64,000 nt of DNA. It comes from CAMCXE01 sp046347475 (GTDB lineage: Bacteria; Pseudomonadota; Gammaproteobacteria; Pseudomonadales; Cellvibrionaceae). Position 1 is the stretch's first letter, and every line of letters begins with the position of its first letter. This document shows positions 34,633 through 43,026 of this stretch, piece by piece. The translations under genes and the position numbers were made by a program. A model generated the notes under the pieces. It was not told where the DNA came from and ran no database searches. It worked only from the letters and a program-made list of their open reading frames with translations. The DNA lies in the NCBI GenBank assembly GCA_046347475.1, contig JAXMGD010000003.1, positions 671,844 to 735,843 on the forward strand, read 5' to 3'.

Positions 34633-35481
34633 ATGCTGCACCCTGCTTTGTTACTGGTTCTGTGTACGCTGCTGTTGGCTCCCCTTGGCCTGCGGGCGGA
34701 GGACAGCGCTGTCATTACCCTGGCGGATCAACCGCTGCGGCTTATTCGTGCTGCCTCTGTGTACAAAGCGAGCGCAGGCGTTGCCGTGCAAGCGGGCGAT
34801 TTATTAGAAACTACGGAGGCGGCCGCGCAAATTGAAATTGCCCAAGGCCCCATTGTGGCCCTCGCCGCCGATACGCGAATTTATTGGCAGTCCTCAGGCA
34901 GCCCCGCGCAGCTATACGTACTTAAGGGCTGGGTGAAGATTGTGCAGCGCGGGGCTGGGCAGGCCTTAGTAACCGCGCCCTGGGTGCAACTGGCCATGGG
35001 GGAGGGGGCTGCGATTGTGCACAACACGGCGGATACAACCGAATTATTTGCCGAAAGTGGTGCGCAAACCATTGCCCCCCTCTTTGAGCTGGGACGAGTG
35101 GGTGAAGAAAAAAAATTCCCCCTTGAGCATTATGCGCTCTGGCAACCGGACCAAGACCTCAAAATACAACCAAGGCCCCCCAAACAATTTATTAACGACA
35201 TGCCGAAGTATTTTCGCGACCCGTTGGAGCCTGCGCCCAATCGTGTCAAAGGGGTAAAAAATACGGCACTGTTTGAGCGGGATGTCAGCTACGTGGATAT
35301 TCGCGATTGGCTCACCAGTAACTTCACCCTGCGTAAAACCTGGGCGAAACGCTTTAAGCCGCGTTTAAAAGATAAAGAATTCCGCGCAGCATTAGATGCG
35401 GAGCTAGGCCAAACCCCCGAGTGGAAACCGATTTTGCATCCGCCACCACCCAAACCGAAAATAATTAAACCCCATCCCTAG
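34633..35481 (+). CDS. Periplasmic FecR-like domain protein
   Basis: A 282-residue protein with a signal peptide (about 1-22, ending LRAED). A FecR-like beta-rich domain follows: VAVQAGDLLETTEAAAQIEIAQG, IVALAADTRIYW, LYVLKGWVKIVQRG and VTAPWVQLAMGEGAAIV. The C-terminal third is charged and proline-rich (ending PPPPKPKIIKPHP), with no membrane helix. It is the first of three closely spaced plus-strand genes with a haem-sensor/HAMP protein and a Ser/Thr kinase, suggesting a trans-envelope signalling set. FecR domains usually sense periplasmic or surface ligands; the ligand here is unknown. Confidence 0.75.
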   Translation: MLHPALLLVLCTLLLAPLGLRAEDSAVITLADQPLRLIRAASVYKASAGVAVQAGDLLETTEAAAQIEIAQGPIVALAADTRIYWQSSGSPAQLYVLKGWVKIVQRGAGQALVTAPWVQLAMGEGAAIVHNTADTTELFAESGAQTIAPLFELGRVGEEKKFPLEHYALWQPDQDLKIQPRPPKQFINDMPKYFRDPLEPAPNRVKGVKNTALFERDVSYVDIRDWLTSNFTLRKTWAKRFKPRLKDKEFRAALDAELGQTPEWKPILHPPPPKPKIIKPHP

Positions 35482-35520
35482 CCGCTTTGCGCGGCTGTTG
35501 CAATTTTTTAAGGAGTTCGC

Positions 35521-36399
35521 GTGAAATTATCCATTGCTACCAAATTTAATCTGGTTGTGTTAACCATTTTTACCCTCGGCTTTGTGGCAGCCGGTTTTAT
35601 TGCCCATCAATTACTCGCTGAAAGCGCCCGCCAGGAGACCTTGCAAAATGCTCGGCTGTTAATGGAATCTGCCAAAGCGGTGCGCACTTATACTTCTAAA
35701 CAAATCGTACCCTTGCTCGAGACGCAATTAAAATACGAATTCCACCCGCAATCAGTACCTTCTTATTCGGCGGTGGAAAACTTCAACTATGTGATGAAAG
35801 CTTTTCCGGATTTTTCCTATAAAGAAGCTACGCTCAATCCAACCAATCTGCGCGACCGCGCCACGGACTGGGAGGCGGATATAGTCAGCAAGTTGCGCAG
35901 CGACACCAATTTACAAGAATATTTTGGTGAGCGTGATACTCCCACCGGGCGCTATTTATATTTAGCCAGGCCTTTGCAAATTAAAGATGCCGCCTGTTTA
36001 GCCTGCCACAGCACCCCCGATGCCGCCCCCAAAACCATGCTGGATAAATACGGCGCCAATAACGGCTTTGGCTGGACGCTCAACGAGGTGGTGGGCGCGC
36101 AAGTTATTTCGGTGCCCATGAGCGTGCCGCTAGAGCGGGCTGAGGCTATTTTTAAAACGTTTATGCTGTCTTTGCTCGGTGTATTCGGTTTTGTATTTAT
36201 CTCGCTGAATATCATGATGCATTTTTTTGTCACCCGGCGCCTGCGGCGTTTGGCTCATGTGGCGGATCAGGTGAGTATGGGCAAATTTGATGTGGACGAA
36301 TTATCGGATGCGGGCGGCGATGAAATTTCACGGCTTGCCCAATCCTTTGGCCGTATGCGCACCAGCCTTGCCAGCGCCTTAAAAATGCTCGGCGAATAA
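35521..36399 (+). CDS. Membrane haem-binding sensor (DUF3365/Tll0287-like) with HAMP
   Basis: A 292-residue membrane protein. TM1 is at about 10-32, the periplasmic domain at 33-208, TM2 at about 209-233, and a HAMP domain at about 234-288 (TRRLRRLAHVADQVSMGKFDVDEL). The periplasmic part matches the DUF3365/Tll0287-like haem domain and contains a c-type haem motif CLACH (159-163), with KAVRTYTSKQIVPLL and TNLRDRATDWEADIV nearby. It has no kinase, cyclase or MCP output of its own. The Ser/Thr kinase 16 bases downstream is the natural partner. A redox or gas signal is a reasonable inference. Confidence 0.85.
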   Translation: MKLSIATKFNLVVLTIFTLGFVAAGFIAHQLLAESARQETLQNARLLMESAKAVRTYTSKQIVPLLETQLKYEFHPQSVPSYSAVENFNYVMKAFPDFSYKEATLNPTNLRDRATDWEADIVSKLRSDTNLQEYFGERDTPTGRYLYLARPLQIKDAACLACHSTPDAAPKTMLDKYGANNGFGWTLNEVVGAQVISVPMSVPLERAEAIFKTFMLSLLGVFGFVFISLNIMMHFFVTRRLRRLAHVADQVSMGKFDVDELSDAGGDEISRLAQSFGRMRTSLASALKMLGE

Positions 36400-36415
36400 G
36401 TAGTAAAGGCGTCCT

Positions 36416-37897
36416 ATGTTGGAAAAACTCGGCAAATACCGTATCGATGATGTGCTCGGCACAGGTGCAATGGGCATAGTTTATAAAGCCTTTGATATGA
36501 ATATCGAACGGGTGGTGGCGTTAAAAACTATTCACACCGACTTGCTTTATGACGCCCAGGGTGAGGAATTATTAGCGCGCTTTAAAACCGAAGCCCAGGC
36601 CTCCGGGCGTTTGTTCCACCCCGGTATAGTCACCGTATTTGATTATGGTGAAATTGATAAAGTGGCTTATTTGGCGATGGAATATGTCAGCGGGGTAACG
36701 CTTAATTCGCTGCTGACGGACAATACACCCGTGGATTTTGTGGTGGCCATTTCGTTTATGCGGCAATTATTGGCGGCCCTGCACTACGCCCACGGGCGCG
36801 GCGTTGTCCATCGGGATATTAAACCGAGCAATTTAATGATCACCGATGAGGGCCTGTTAAAAATTGCCGATTTTGGTATTGCCCGTTTGGATTCTTCCAA
36901 TTTTACCCAAGTCGGCTCGGTCATCGGCACACCTAATTACATGTCGCCAGAGCAATATCGCGGCGAACATGTAGATGCGCGCAGCGATTTATTTGCCGCC
37001 GGAGTGATTTTTTACCAGCTATTAACGGGCGCATTTCCGTTTGTTGGCTCCGCCGCCAAAATTATGGAGCAGGTGCTCAATGAGGCAATACCGGATGTGT
37101 CGGCAGTGCAGAGCGGTGTTGACTCGGCATTTAATGCCATTATTCATAAGGCGCTTGCGAAAACGCCCGCACTACGCTACGGCTCGGCGGCCGAGTTTTT
37201 AGCGGCCATTGATGCTGTTGTGCTCAATGCGCCTGCGGGCCTAAATACTTTAGGCACAGACACCAATGGCGCGGACGCACAAAACCGCACCATGTTGGCG
37301 GTCAAAACCGTAGTAGTAAAACGCCATGCGGCCAAAAACACTGGCAGTGAATTAACCCTCGCCAATCCTCTGCACCTGCAAACCCAATCCGCTTGGAAAC
37401 ATGAATTAGCCGCTGATTTACAAACACTGCTGGCCAAACAGGTGGGGCCGGTTGCGCGGGTAATGTTAAAAAACGCTCTGGCAGAAGCGGCCAATGTGGA
37501 TGAGCTATGCCATAAATTAGCCCCGCACATTCCCAGCGAAAAAGGCCGCAAGGAATTTAACGAGGGTGCGCAGCGGTTAAAAAATAAATTATTAGATCGC
37601 ACCACCTTTGGCAGCGCAGGCCTCTCGCAGTCATTTATACCGTCAAGCGGTTTTTCATCTGGCGCCAACCAAAGTACTGCACCACAAACCGAATTGCCAA
37701 AATTAACAGCCGATGAGCGAGACAAAGCCGAAAAAATTCTCACCCATTTTGTTGGCCCAATCGCCAAAGTGTTGCTGCGCAAGGCGTGTGAGCAGACACA
37801 GAATAAAGCTCAGGTGGTGCAATTATTGGCTGAGCATGTGCCTGCGCCTGCCGAGCGCGCCAAGTTTTTGTTGGAAATTGAAAAAGCCTTTAAATAA
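36416..37897 (+). CDS. Eukaryotic-like Ser/Thr protein kinase with duplicated C-terminal module
   Basis: A 493-residue soluble kinase. The kinase domain (about 7-275) has the glycine loop LGTGAMGIVYKA, the ATP lysine in VVALKTIH, the catalytic loop VVHRDIKPSNL, the DFG segment IADFGIARL and the APE-like GTPNYMSPEQY. There is no membrane helix. The C-terminus has two copies of a module of about 50 residues: KQVGPVARVMLKNALAEA (about 340-390) and HFVGPIAKVLLRKACEQT (about 442-492), each ending in a helix around IPSEKGR or VPAPAER. It is probably activated by the haem-HAMP protein encoded just upstream. Its targets are unknown. Confidence 0.92.
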   Translation: MLEKLGKYRIDDVLGTGAMGIVYKAFDMNIERVVALKTIHTDLLYDAQGEELLARFKTEAQASGRLFHPGIVTVFDYGEIDKVAYLAMEYVSGVTLNSLLTDNTPVDFVVAISFMRQLLAALHYAHGRGVVHRDIKPSNLMITDEGLLKIADFGIARLDSSNFTQVGSVIGTPNYMSPEQYRGEHVDARSDLFAAGVIFYQLLTGAFPFVGSAAKIMEQVLNEAIPDVSAVQSGVDSAFNAIIHKALAKTPALRYGSAAEFLAAIDAVVLNAPAGLNTLGTDTNGADAQNRTMLAVKTVVVKRHAAKNTGSELTLANPLHLQTQSAWKHELAADLQTLLAKQVGPVARVMLKNALAEAANVDELCHKLAPHIPSEKGRKEFNEGAQRLKNKLLDRTTFGSAGLSQSFIPSSGFSSGANQSTAPQTELPKLTADERDKAEKILTHFVGPIAKVLLRKACEQTQNKAQVVQLLAEHVPAPAERAKFLLEIEKAFK

Positions 37898-37928
37898 AGC
37901 GTCCCTTCTGGGGCTGTTTTTTGATGAG

Positions 37929-38852
37929 TTAAGGCTCAACTGGATCGGCTGGATGAATTTGGGGATCTTGGTAGGTGGTGTCTATAATAAAACCGCGTTT
38001 AATAAGCGCCGCTTCTTTGCTGTAACGCTCTTTTTTCATCTTTTTGATTGTATCTACCCAAAGAGCGGGCCATTTGTCCCGCTCTTCATAGTTAAAATGT
38101 GCGCGGGCAAAATCTTCCTTGGTCTGAAGTGTAAAATTTAAAAAATAGGCTCCTGGTGTTTTGGGATCTAAGCGCGTTTTGTCGCGCATGAGACGAATGC
38201 TGAGAAACATTTCTTTTGTATGCAGTCGCCACTCACCGGCATAAATCCGCATCCATTCATCCAGTGTGGGGAGATAATTGATCGGAATGCTATATAGATC
38301 ATTATCCAAATGGTATTGAAATGCCTGCGCTCCCGTTAATCTCGGCTCTGAATAATCGTTGTAATAGATCCATCCAAGCCCAGCTAGCATATTGAGAAAA
38401 TCATAGATGCGTTTGCGGGCCTCATCGTGGGAAATAGTTTCATCATGACCGATTCCCGCGCCGACGCTTACCTGGCTTAAACCTAGATTTGGATGCTCGG
38501 GGTCTTCAGTGCCCATTACACTGAGGGCATGGGGAATGGTAAAACTGTGGGGGCCATGCTCAATAGCGACACTGCCGTATTGTTTGACACTCCAATTATA
38601 TTCATAAAAATTGATACCCGCAGGTTGCTTATCGATATGCCCTTTGGCTGCAAGGTTATTTTTTGCCAAGAATTCTGTGCCACTTTGCCCCGGCTTTACG
38701 GCAATAATAGGTATGTACATTTTTTGCTCCAAAATTGTTTTTTTGTTTGCGCCGTTGGGTGATGCAGTGTTTTGCTGATGCTCAGAGTGGCAGGCGCAGA
38801 TGTTCAAACAAATAAAAAGTATTGGTATACGCATCTTTAATAAACTAACCAT
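37929..38852 (-). CDS. Putative lipoprotein of the T6SS-like island
   Basis: A protein of 301-307 residues with a lipoprotein signal (ILFICLNICAC, Cys near residue 21). The body contains EHGPHSFTIPHALSVMG, AGIGHDETISHDEARKRIYDFL and DEWMRIYAGEWRLHTKEMFLSI. I do not recognise the family. The ATG at 38852 overlaps the upstream gene by 16 bases; the ATG at 38834, two bases after that gene's stop, is equally good. As a periplasmic lipoprotein encoded directly downstream of an unknown large protein in a cluster with a PAAR-like gene, it could be an immunity protein, but that is inference only. Confidence 0.65.
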   Translation of the reverse strand: MVSLLKMRIPILFICLNICACHSEHQQNTASPNGANKKTILEQKMYIPIIAVKPGQSGTEFLAKNNLAAKGHIDKQPAGINFYEYNWSVKQYGSVAIEHGPHSFTIPHALSVMGTEDPEHPNLGLSQVSVGAGIGHDETISHDEARKRIYDFLNMLAGLGWIYYNDYSEPRLTGAQAFQYHLDNDLYSIPINYLPTLDEWMRIYAGEWRLHTKEMFLSIRLMRDKTRLDPKTPGAYFLNFTLQTKEDFARAHFNYEERDKWPALWVDTIKKMKKERYSKEAALIKRGFIIDTTYQDPQIHPADPVEP

Positions 38853-39859
38853 GCATCGGCAGAGTTGACCCAGCTGCTGATGGTGGATAGCTCCGAGTGC
38901 ATATATGTTGAGCGTTTGTCCATTAGCGCATGAAATTGATCCGCTGCTTTAACGATCCACATCATACGGCTTTGAAAGTTTTCAACAATTAAATCGTCTG
39001 GTGCGACAGATTTTAACTGCTCATCGCCGATTGAGCATTGATGAGAAAATACGAGTTGATAGGTCGGCATTGCCCAATGAACCCACCATTTACGCTCAAA
39101 GTTAGTCCATTTATTGAAATCTGGATCGTCGTATATAAGCTTTTGTAAGATGGCGCCCTGCTCGTGGTTTGCTATAGCTAAAAGATGTTCGTATTGCAAT
39201 TTTCTTCGCGCAATGCCAGGCCCTGATGCCTCAATTTGGGTTATGAAATTAAAACCTTTTATTAAATCGTTGGATGGGGAAAATCTTTTAATCTTGCTAA
39301 TCGATTTGTCTGCCCAAGGCAGCCCCTTAACAACACTTTTTACTGGTTCAATGTAGGTATCGCAATCGCGTTTATTTAAGCAGGCCATCCCGTTAAAAAA
39401 ATTTTCCGGATAATGACTGTAAAACCAATGTGCAGGAGCAATATCGCTAAATAACCATAAATTGCCTTGCCCTAATCCATTGGCCACATTGTGGCCATCT
39501 ACCGTTTCAAAGGTAAGTTTTCCCAACGCGTAGGAGGCGTTGAGTTGCAGTGTGTCTAGCAAACAGGCGACAGTTTTACTGGCAAAAGCACCCAGTGCCA
39601 TCCAATAATAACGGCCCATTTTGGCTTTATCGCCCCCTTCTTCTGTCTCTAAATAAAAGCGAGCGTAGGTGGCTGCTATGCGGCGAGCGCGGGCGGCATA
39701 GAGGCCTATTAATTTGTAATGATTTTCATCTACCTTATCAGACAGGCGGATGTAAGAAAATTGCTGAGAAAACGACCATAGCTCGTTACAGGTTATGGTG
39801 ATTTTTTGCGTTTTACCTGGCGCGTCGTTTGCGCCATTTGCGGGAACTGGATCGGCCAT
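38837..39859 (-). CDS. Unknown 340-residue protein, candidate effector of the T6SS-like island
   Basis: A protein starting MADPVPANGANDAPGKTQKI, with an N-terminal linker rich in Ala, Asn and Pro, then a helical body: YAARARRIAATYARFYLE, KMGRYYWMALGAFASKTVACL, GLGQGNLWLFSDIAPAHWFY and KLQYEHLLAIANHEQGAIL. No signal peptide or clear catalytic triad is seen. It lies 10 bases downstream of the DUF4150 gene and overlaps the lipoprotein gene, so the three are probably one transcript. Position after a PAAR-like tip protein suggests cargo, but no family is recognised. Confidence 0.65.
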   Translation of the reverse strand: MADPVPANGANDAPGKTQKITITCNELWSFSQQFSYIRLSDKVDENHYKLIGLYAARARRIAATYARFYLETEEGGDKAKMGRYYWMALGAFASKTVACLLDTLQLNASYALGKLTFETVDGHNVANGLGQGNLWLFSDIAPAHWFYSHYPENFFNGMACLNKRDCDTYIEPVKSVVKGLPWADKSISKIKRFSPSNDLIKGFNFITQIEASGPGIARRKLQYEHLLAIANHEQGAILQKLIYDDPDFNKWTNFERKWWVHWAMPTYQLVFSHQCSIGDEQLKSVAPDDLIVENFQSRMMWIVKAADQFHALMDKRSTYMHSELSTISSWVNSADAWLVY

Positions 39860-39869
39860 AGGGAAGGAT

Positions 39870-40514
39870 TTACTCGTGTTTAGACCAAGCGATAAAACAG
39901 TCTATTTTCTCGCCTTTTTGCGTGGATGCGATAGCTGTTTTGCCAAAACCATTGGTTTTATTGTCGGCAATATGCCAGTTATCTTTTTGTCCTGCAGGTA
40001 GGGTTTTATAAGGGATACCTTTGACCGGTTGACCTAATTCGTCTACGAATTCAAATCGCAGTGTATAAATATCTTCAAATTTTGCCTCCTGCTCTGACGC
40101 CGTAGTACCCAGGGCCATTGAACCCATATTAATACCCAATGTATTGCGGTTGTTCATGGTGGTGATATCCATATGGCGAACAACGCCTTTACCGTCTGCT
40201 TTTACATCAAACGAGTAAGTAACAAAATGTGTTTTGCTGCCCGTGGTACTGGATAAAAGCCCTTTAGCCACACCCGCTTCATCACCTGAGCACATGCTGT
40301 GGTTAGAGCTTTCAATGGCCGTACTATTGCCGTCAATTTTTACGCTGGTGGTGCCGTCGGCCAATTGAGAGGCTTGGCTTATGACTGGATACGGGATGGG
40401 TACAGTTGCACTGCCCACGGGTGTTTTACATACATCGGGCGCTGTACAGATGGACTGATCGCCACTGCCTTTATGGCTAAAATTACGTCCATTTGCAAAA
40501 ACACTGCGGGGCAT
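39870..40514 (-). CDS. DUF4150 (PAAR-like) protein with C-terminal beta domain
   Basis: A 214-residue protein whose first 130 residues match the DUF4150/PAAR-like family that caps the T6SS spike: VFANGRNFSHKGSGDQSICTAPDVCKTP, VPIPYPVISQASQLADGT, NHSMCSGDEAG and KTHFVTYSFDVKADGKGVVRHMD. Three cysteines and histidines in this part could hold the tip metal. The last 70 residues (YTLRFEFVDELGQPVKGIPY, GFGKTAIAST) look like a transthyretin- or Ig-like extension that could dock cargo. It lies between the ketosynthase-like gene and the 340-residue gene. No core T6SS genes are in the window. Confidence 0.82.
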   Translation of the reverse strand: MPRSVFANGRNFSHKGSGDQSICTAPDVCKTPVGSATVPIPYPVISQASQLADGTTSVKIDGNSTAIESSNHSMCSGDEAGVAKGLLSSTTGSKTHFVTYSFDVKADGKGVVRHMDITTMNNRNTLGINMGSMALGTTASEQEAKFEDIYTLRFEFVDELGQPVKGIPYKTLPAGQKDNWHIADNKTNGFGKTAIASTQKGEKIDCFIAWSKHE

Positions 40515-40601
40515 ATGAGCGGTTCCTAAATGATAGAGTTAGCGTGAGTCGATGTGGCTTTAGTCTGTTTGTTCATAATGTTTGCGACACGCATTGGCGT
40601 T

Positions 40602-41663
40602 TTACACGACTGATACACACATGGCGCCGCGAGCACCTGCGTCGGAGGACGCGCAAATTAACGCATGATGTGTTGATTTTGCCAAATCCACTTGAGCGAG
40701 CGCTAGTGCAATACCTACAGATGCCGCTCCTGTATCACCACAAAACTCTGCTGGACGGCAAATAACAAGGTCTTCATGCATTTTGTGGCCTTGCCGCAAG
40801 CGTGCCACTGCCAATTCGCGGCCAAAATAGGCCTCGCCATTTTCGCAACTGTAGAGCTTATTAATTTTTTGCGTTTGTCCAGCTAATGTATTTTTCACAA
40901 CAGACGCCAGAGCCTGGGTGGGATGAGGCTTGGGGCTGAGTATATTGCCTGGTTCATAGGCCAGGCTGGGGCGTGCTAATTTTAATTGTGTGTGCTGAAT
41001 TATTGGGTCATCCGCTTTTTGTGTTGTTAACAGCATAAATGCTGCGCCTTCAGCTGGTACAAATCCATCCATACTATTTTCACCAAGAAGCCGCAGTTCG
41101 TCCACCAAATTGCCGAGCGTTTTTGCATCATAAAAGCTATCCACCGCGCCTATTAACACCGCATCGTTTGGATTTAGAGCAAAATAATCGAATGCGGCAT
41201 CTATCGCGTACAGTAATCCGGCCCGCCCATAGGGGAAGTAGCGGCTGTATTGCGGATGAATATTGCCTCCAACCGCCGCCATTAAATTATTAAAAAAAGG
41301 TGCGTGTAACCGAGCCTCTGGATAATAAATTTCCGGCCCGGCCAGCAAAAAGGGAAGTGGCGCATCGCAGGGAAGCCTTAAATTTTGCAGGCAGCTTGCG
41401 GCTATGGTTAATAAGCGAACCTGTGGCGCGCTAAAGCCTGGTAGCACGGCGGGTATTTTGGCTGTTAATGCAGCTTTGGGTATGGATGAAAAAGTAACAA
41501 TAGTTTCTGCATCATTGGGGAGTGGGCAGGTTCCGTAAGAGCTTACGCCCGCCTTAACAGCTGCAGCTAAAAATTCCGCAGATGCGCCAAGGGGTGAGAG
41601 TACATTTACGGCGCTCGCATAGAGAAAAATGGGTGATTCTTGCAGATTGTTTGGGGTGGGCAT
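40602..41663 (-). CDS. Degenerate beta-ketoacyl synthase-like protein of the T6SS-like island
   Basis: A protein of about 353 residues with a thiolase/ketosynthase-like fold. ASAVNVLSPLGAS at the start, FLLAGPEIYYPEARLH, DAVLIGAVDSFYD, and GFVPAEGAAFMLLTT (the family GFvPgEGA motif) are recognisable. Where the active-site Cys is expected the sequence reads YGRAGLLYAIDAAFDYF, with no Cys, so condensing activity is doubtful. Related ketosynthase-like genes occur beside DUF4150 genes in T6SS effector loci, where their role is unclear. The ATG at 41663 overlaps the upstream stop as TAATG, which supports this start over the longer frame to 41759. Confidence 0.75.
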   Translation of the reverse strand: MPTPNNLQESPIFLYASAVNVLSPLGASAEFLAAAVKAGVSSYGTCPLPNDAETIVTFSSIPKAALTAKIPAVLPGFSAPQVRLLTIAASCLQNLRLPCDAPLPFLLAGPEIYYPEARLHAPFFNNLMAAVGGNIHPQYSRYFPYGRAGLLYAIDAAFDYFALNPNDAVLIGAVDSFYDAKTLGNLVDELRLLGENSMDGFVPAEGAAFMLLTTQKADDPIIQHTQLKLARPSLAYEPGNILSPKPHPTQALASVVKNTLAGQTQKINKLYSCENGEAYFGRELAVARLRQGHKMHEDLVICRPAEFCGDTGAASVGIALALAQVDLAKSTHHALICASSDAGARGAMCVSVV

Positions 41664-41884
41664 TATTGATACGGTGAGGTTTCTTGTGTTGTTGTTTTTG
41701 TCATGGTAACAGACGGTGGGCGTGATGGCATTGTTTGAAGCCGCGTTGTGCGCACCCACATTCCTGCTGATGCCCCTCTTGCGAAGCCATTTTTAATGTA
41801 CGTCATAATTTCTACTTCTGCAGCGGTGGTGGACCAAGCGGCAGAGCCACTTACGCCTGTGGCACAATGCATCTTCAAAAACAC
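41663..41884 (-). CDS. Short unknown protein upstream of the ketosynthase-like gene (possible fragment)
   Basis: Up to 73 residues, MFLKMHCATGVSGSAAW to TTQETSPYQ, starting at GTG 41884 or ATG 41872. It contains EVEIMTYIKNGFARGASAGMWVRTT. The stop overlaps the next start codon as TAATG, a typical coupling signal, which suggests a real coding unit. It is small and could be the surviving end of a larger T6SS accessory gene. The family is not recognised. Confidence 0.5.
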   Translation of the reverse strand: MFLKMHCATGVSGSAAWSTTAAEVEIMTYIKNGFARGASAGMWVRTTRLQTMPSRPPSVTMTKTTTQETSPYQ

Positions 41885-42486
41885 CAGGCCGCGTCACTAC
41901 TCGGCACCAAAAAAAGAATATATTTTTATAATCGATATGGGGTTTAGTCCTTGGAGAGCTTAACAATTACAGGCAGCCAAGGGGCATCGACCTTGATTGT
42001 ATAGTCTGAATTCTTTTGAAGGTCAGCCACTACTTGGTCTGGGTGGTTATTTATAAATGCCGCGCCCACGCATCCCTGTCAACCCAATTCAAGCTCGTGT
42101 TTTAAATTATGCTCCTTTGGATAGGTTGATAACTTTGATCGGCGCCCTATTATTCTTCCGGTATAAAATGCCAATGCTGTTCAATTAATTAGCAGCTTGT
42201 TGAAATACTACCTTGCTAGGTCTGGCGGCGTTAAATTTGGCGAAAAAATCCTCATTTACTGAATGTAAACTCCGGTTTTTTCGCCAAATTTGCCTTGCCA
42301 TACCGTCGCCGCCAACGTATTTCAACAAGCTGTTAGGGGTGGCTTTGTTTTTATCCTTGTATTAATTAAAAATAATTTAAAGCCTATTGCGATATGGTTT
42401 GATGGCCAAACTCAGACATTTTACTTGCCTGCTAGGGTGACTCGAAAAGGCTGCATACCAAGGTCTCATTGGTTTGCCAGCAGTTA
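41885..42486. other. Intergenic region carrying the intact palindromic element
   Basis: About 600 bases separating two minus-strand genes. It holds the 140-bp palindromic element (42193-42332) and otherwise AT-rich sequence with no supported gene. A promoter for the ketosynthase-like operon is expected near its left edge. Confidence 0.5.
42193..42332. repeat. 140-bp palindromic element, intact copy (MITE-like)
   Basis: Perfect 16-bp terminal inverted repeats CAGCTTGTTGAAATAC / GTATTTCAACAAGCTG, an inner pair GGCGGCG / CGCCGCC, and a further perfect pair AAATTTGGCGAAAAAA / TTTTTTCGCCAAATTT around a central unpaired stretch. The whole can fold as a long cruciform or RNA hairpin. It has no ORF. 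A degraded copy of equal length is at 30201-30339. The structure fits a miniature inverted-repeat or large palindromic repeat element. Confidence 0.85.
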
Positions 42487-43026
42487 TCAGAAAACGTTAT
42501 TGAAGTCATACATATACTGGTCATGTTCGTACGCGCTCCAGATGTGCCCATCAAGGCGGTCTACCATGATCACGCCTCCTGTTTTTTCTATTTCTTTTAC
42601 ACCGGAAGCTAAATTGAACAAATAAAATAATGGGGTGATTGGTTCTGGGTGGCGAGGTTTGCATGCGGACAATAATTTTATGGCGGCATGTTTTTGGGCG
42701 AGCGCGCGGGCCTCTTCCTGGCAAATATTTTTGTTGTCTCTATATGTGATGGGTACACTGTAACAAATAATGTTTTTGTTTCTCAGCTGGGTGATTAGCG
42801 GAATCATAGCTAGTCTGTCGCCGTTTAAGCCAAGATAGCCTATGTAAGGTTTAGATTTGTCCAGTGCAAAATTGCGGTCAATCAAGCGGGTCCAGTCTAA
42901 ATCATCGCTTGAGACGCTTTGGCATAAGTACAAATCGCAGGTTGTTTTTGTAAGGTTTATGTGGGTCATTTTAAATTTAACTAAGAGATTATGGGCAAGT
43001 GCCGGGTATTTTTGTATCCCAGACAC
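42487..43026 (-). CDS. Hypothetical protein downstream of yfaP
   Basis: A protein of up to 179 residues. It may start at a GTG directly after the yfaP stop (TAAGTG) or at an ATG at 42969 (MTHINLTKTTCDLYL). The segment ACKPRHPEPITPLFYLFNLASG and the end VDRLDGHIWSAYEHDQYMYDF do not match any family I know. No signal peptide is seen. It is AT-richer than the yfa genes and looks more like the accessory island to its left, though it may be co-transcribed from the yfa operon. Confidence 0.6.
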   Translation of the reverse strand: MSGIQKYPALAHNLLVKFKMTHINLTKTTCDLYLCQSVSSDDLDWTRLIDRNFALDKSKPYIGYLGLNGDRLAMIPLITQLRNKNIICYSVPITYRDNKNICQEEARALAQKHAAIKLLSACKPRHPEPITPLFYLFNLASGVKEIEKTGGVIMVDRLDGHIWSAYEHDQYMYDFNNVF

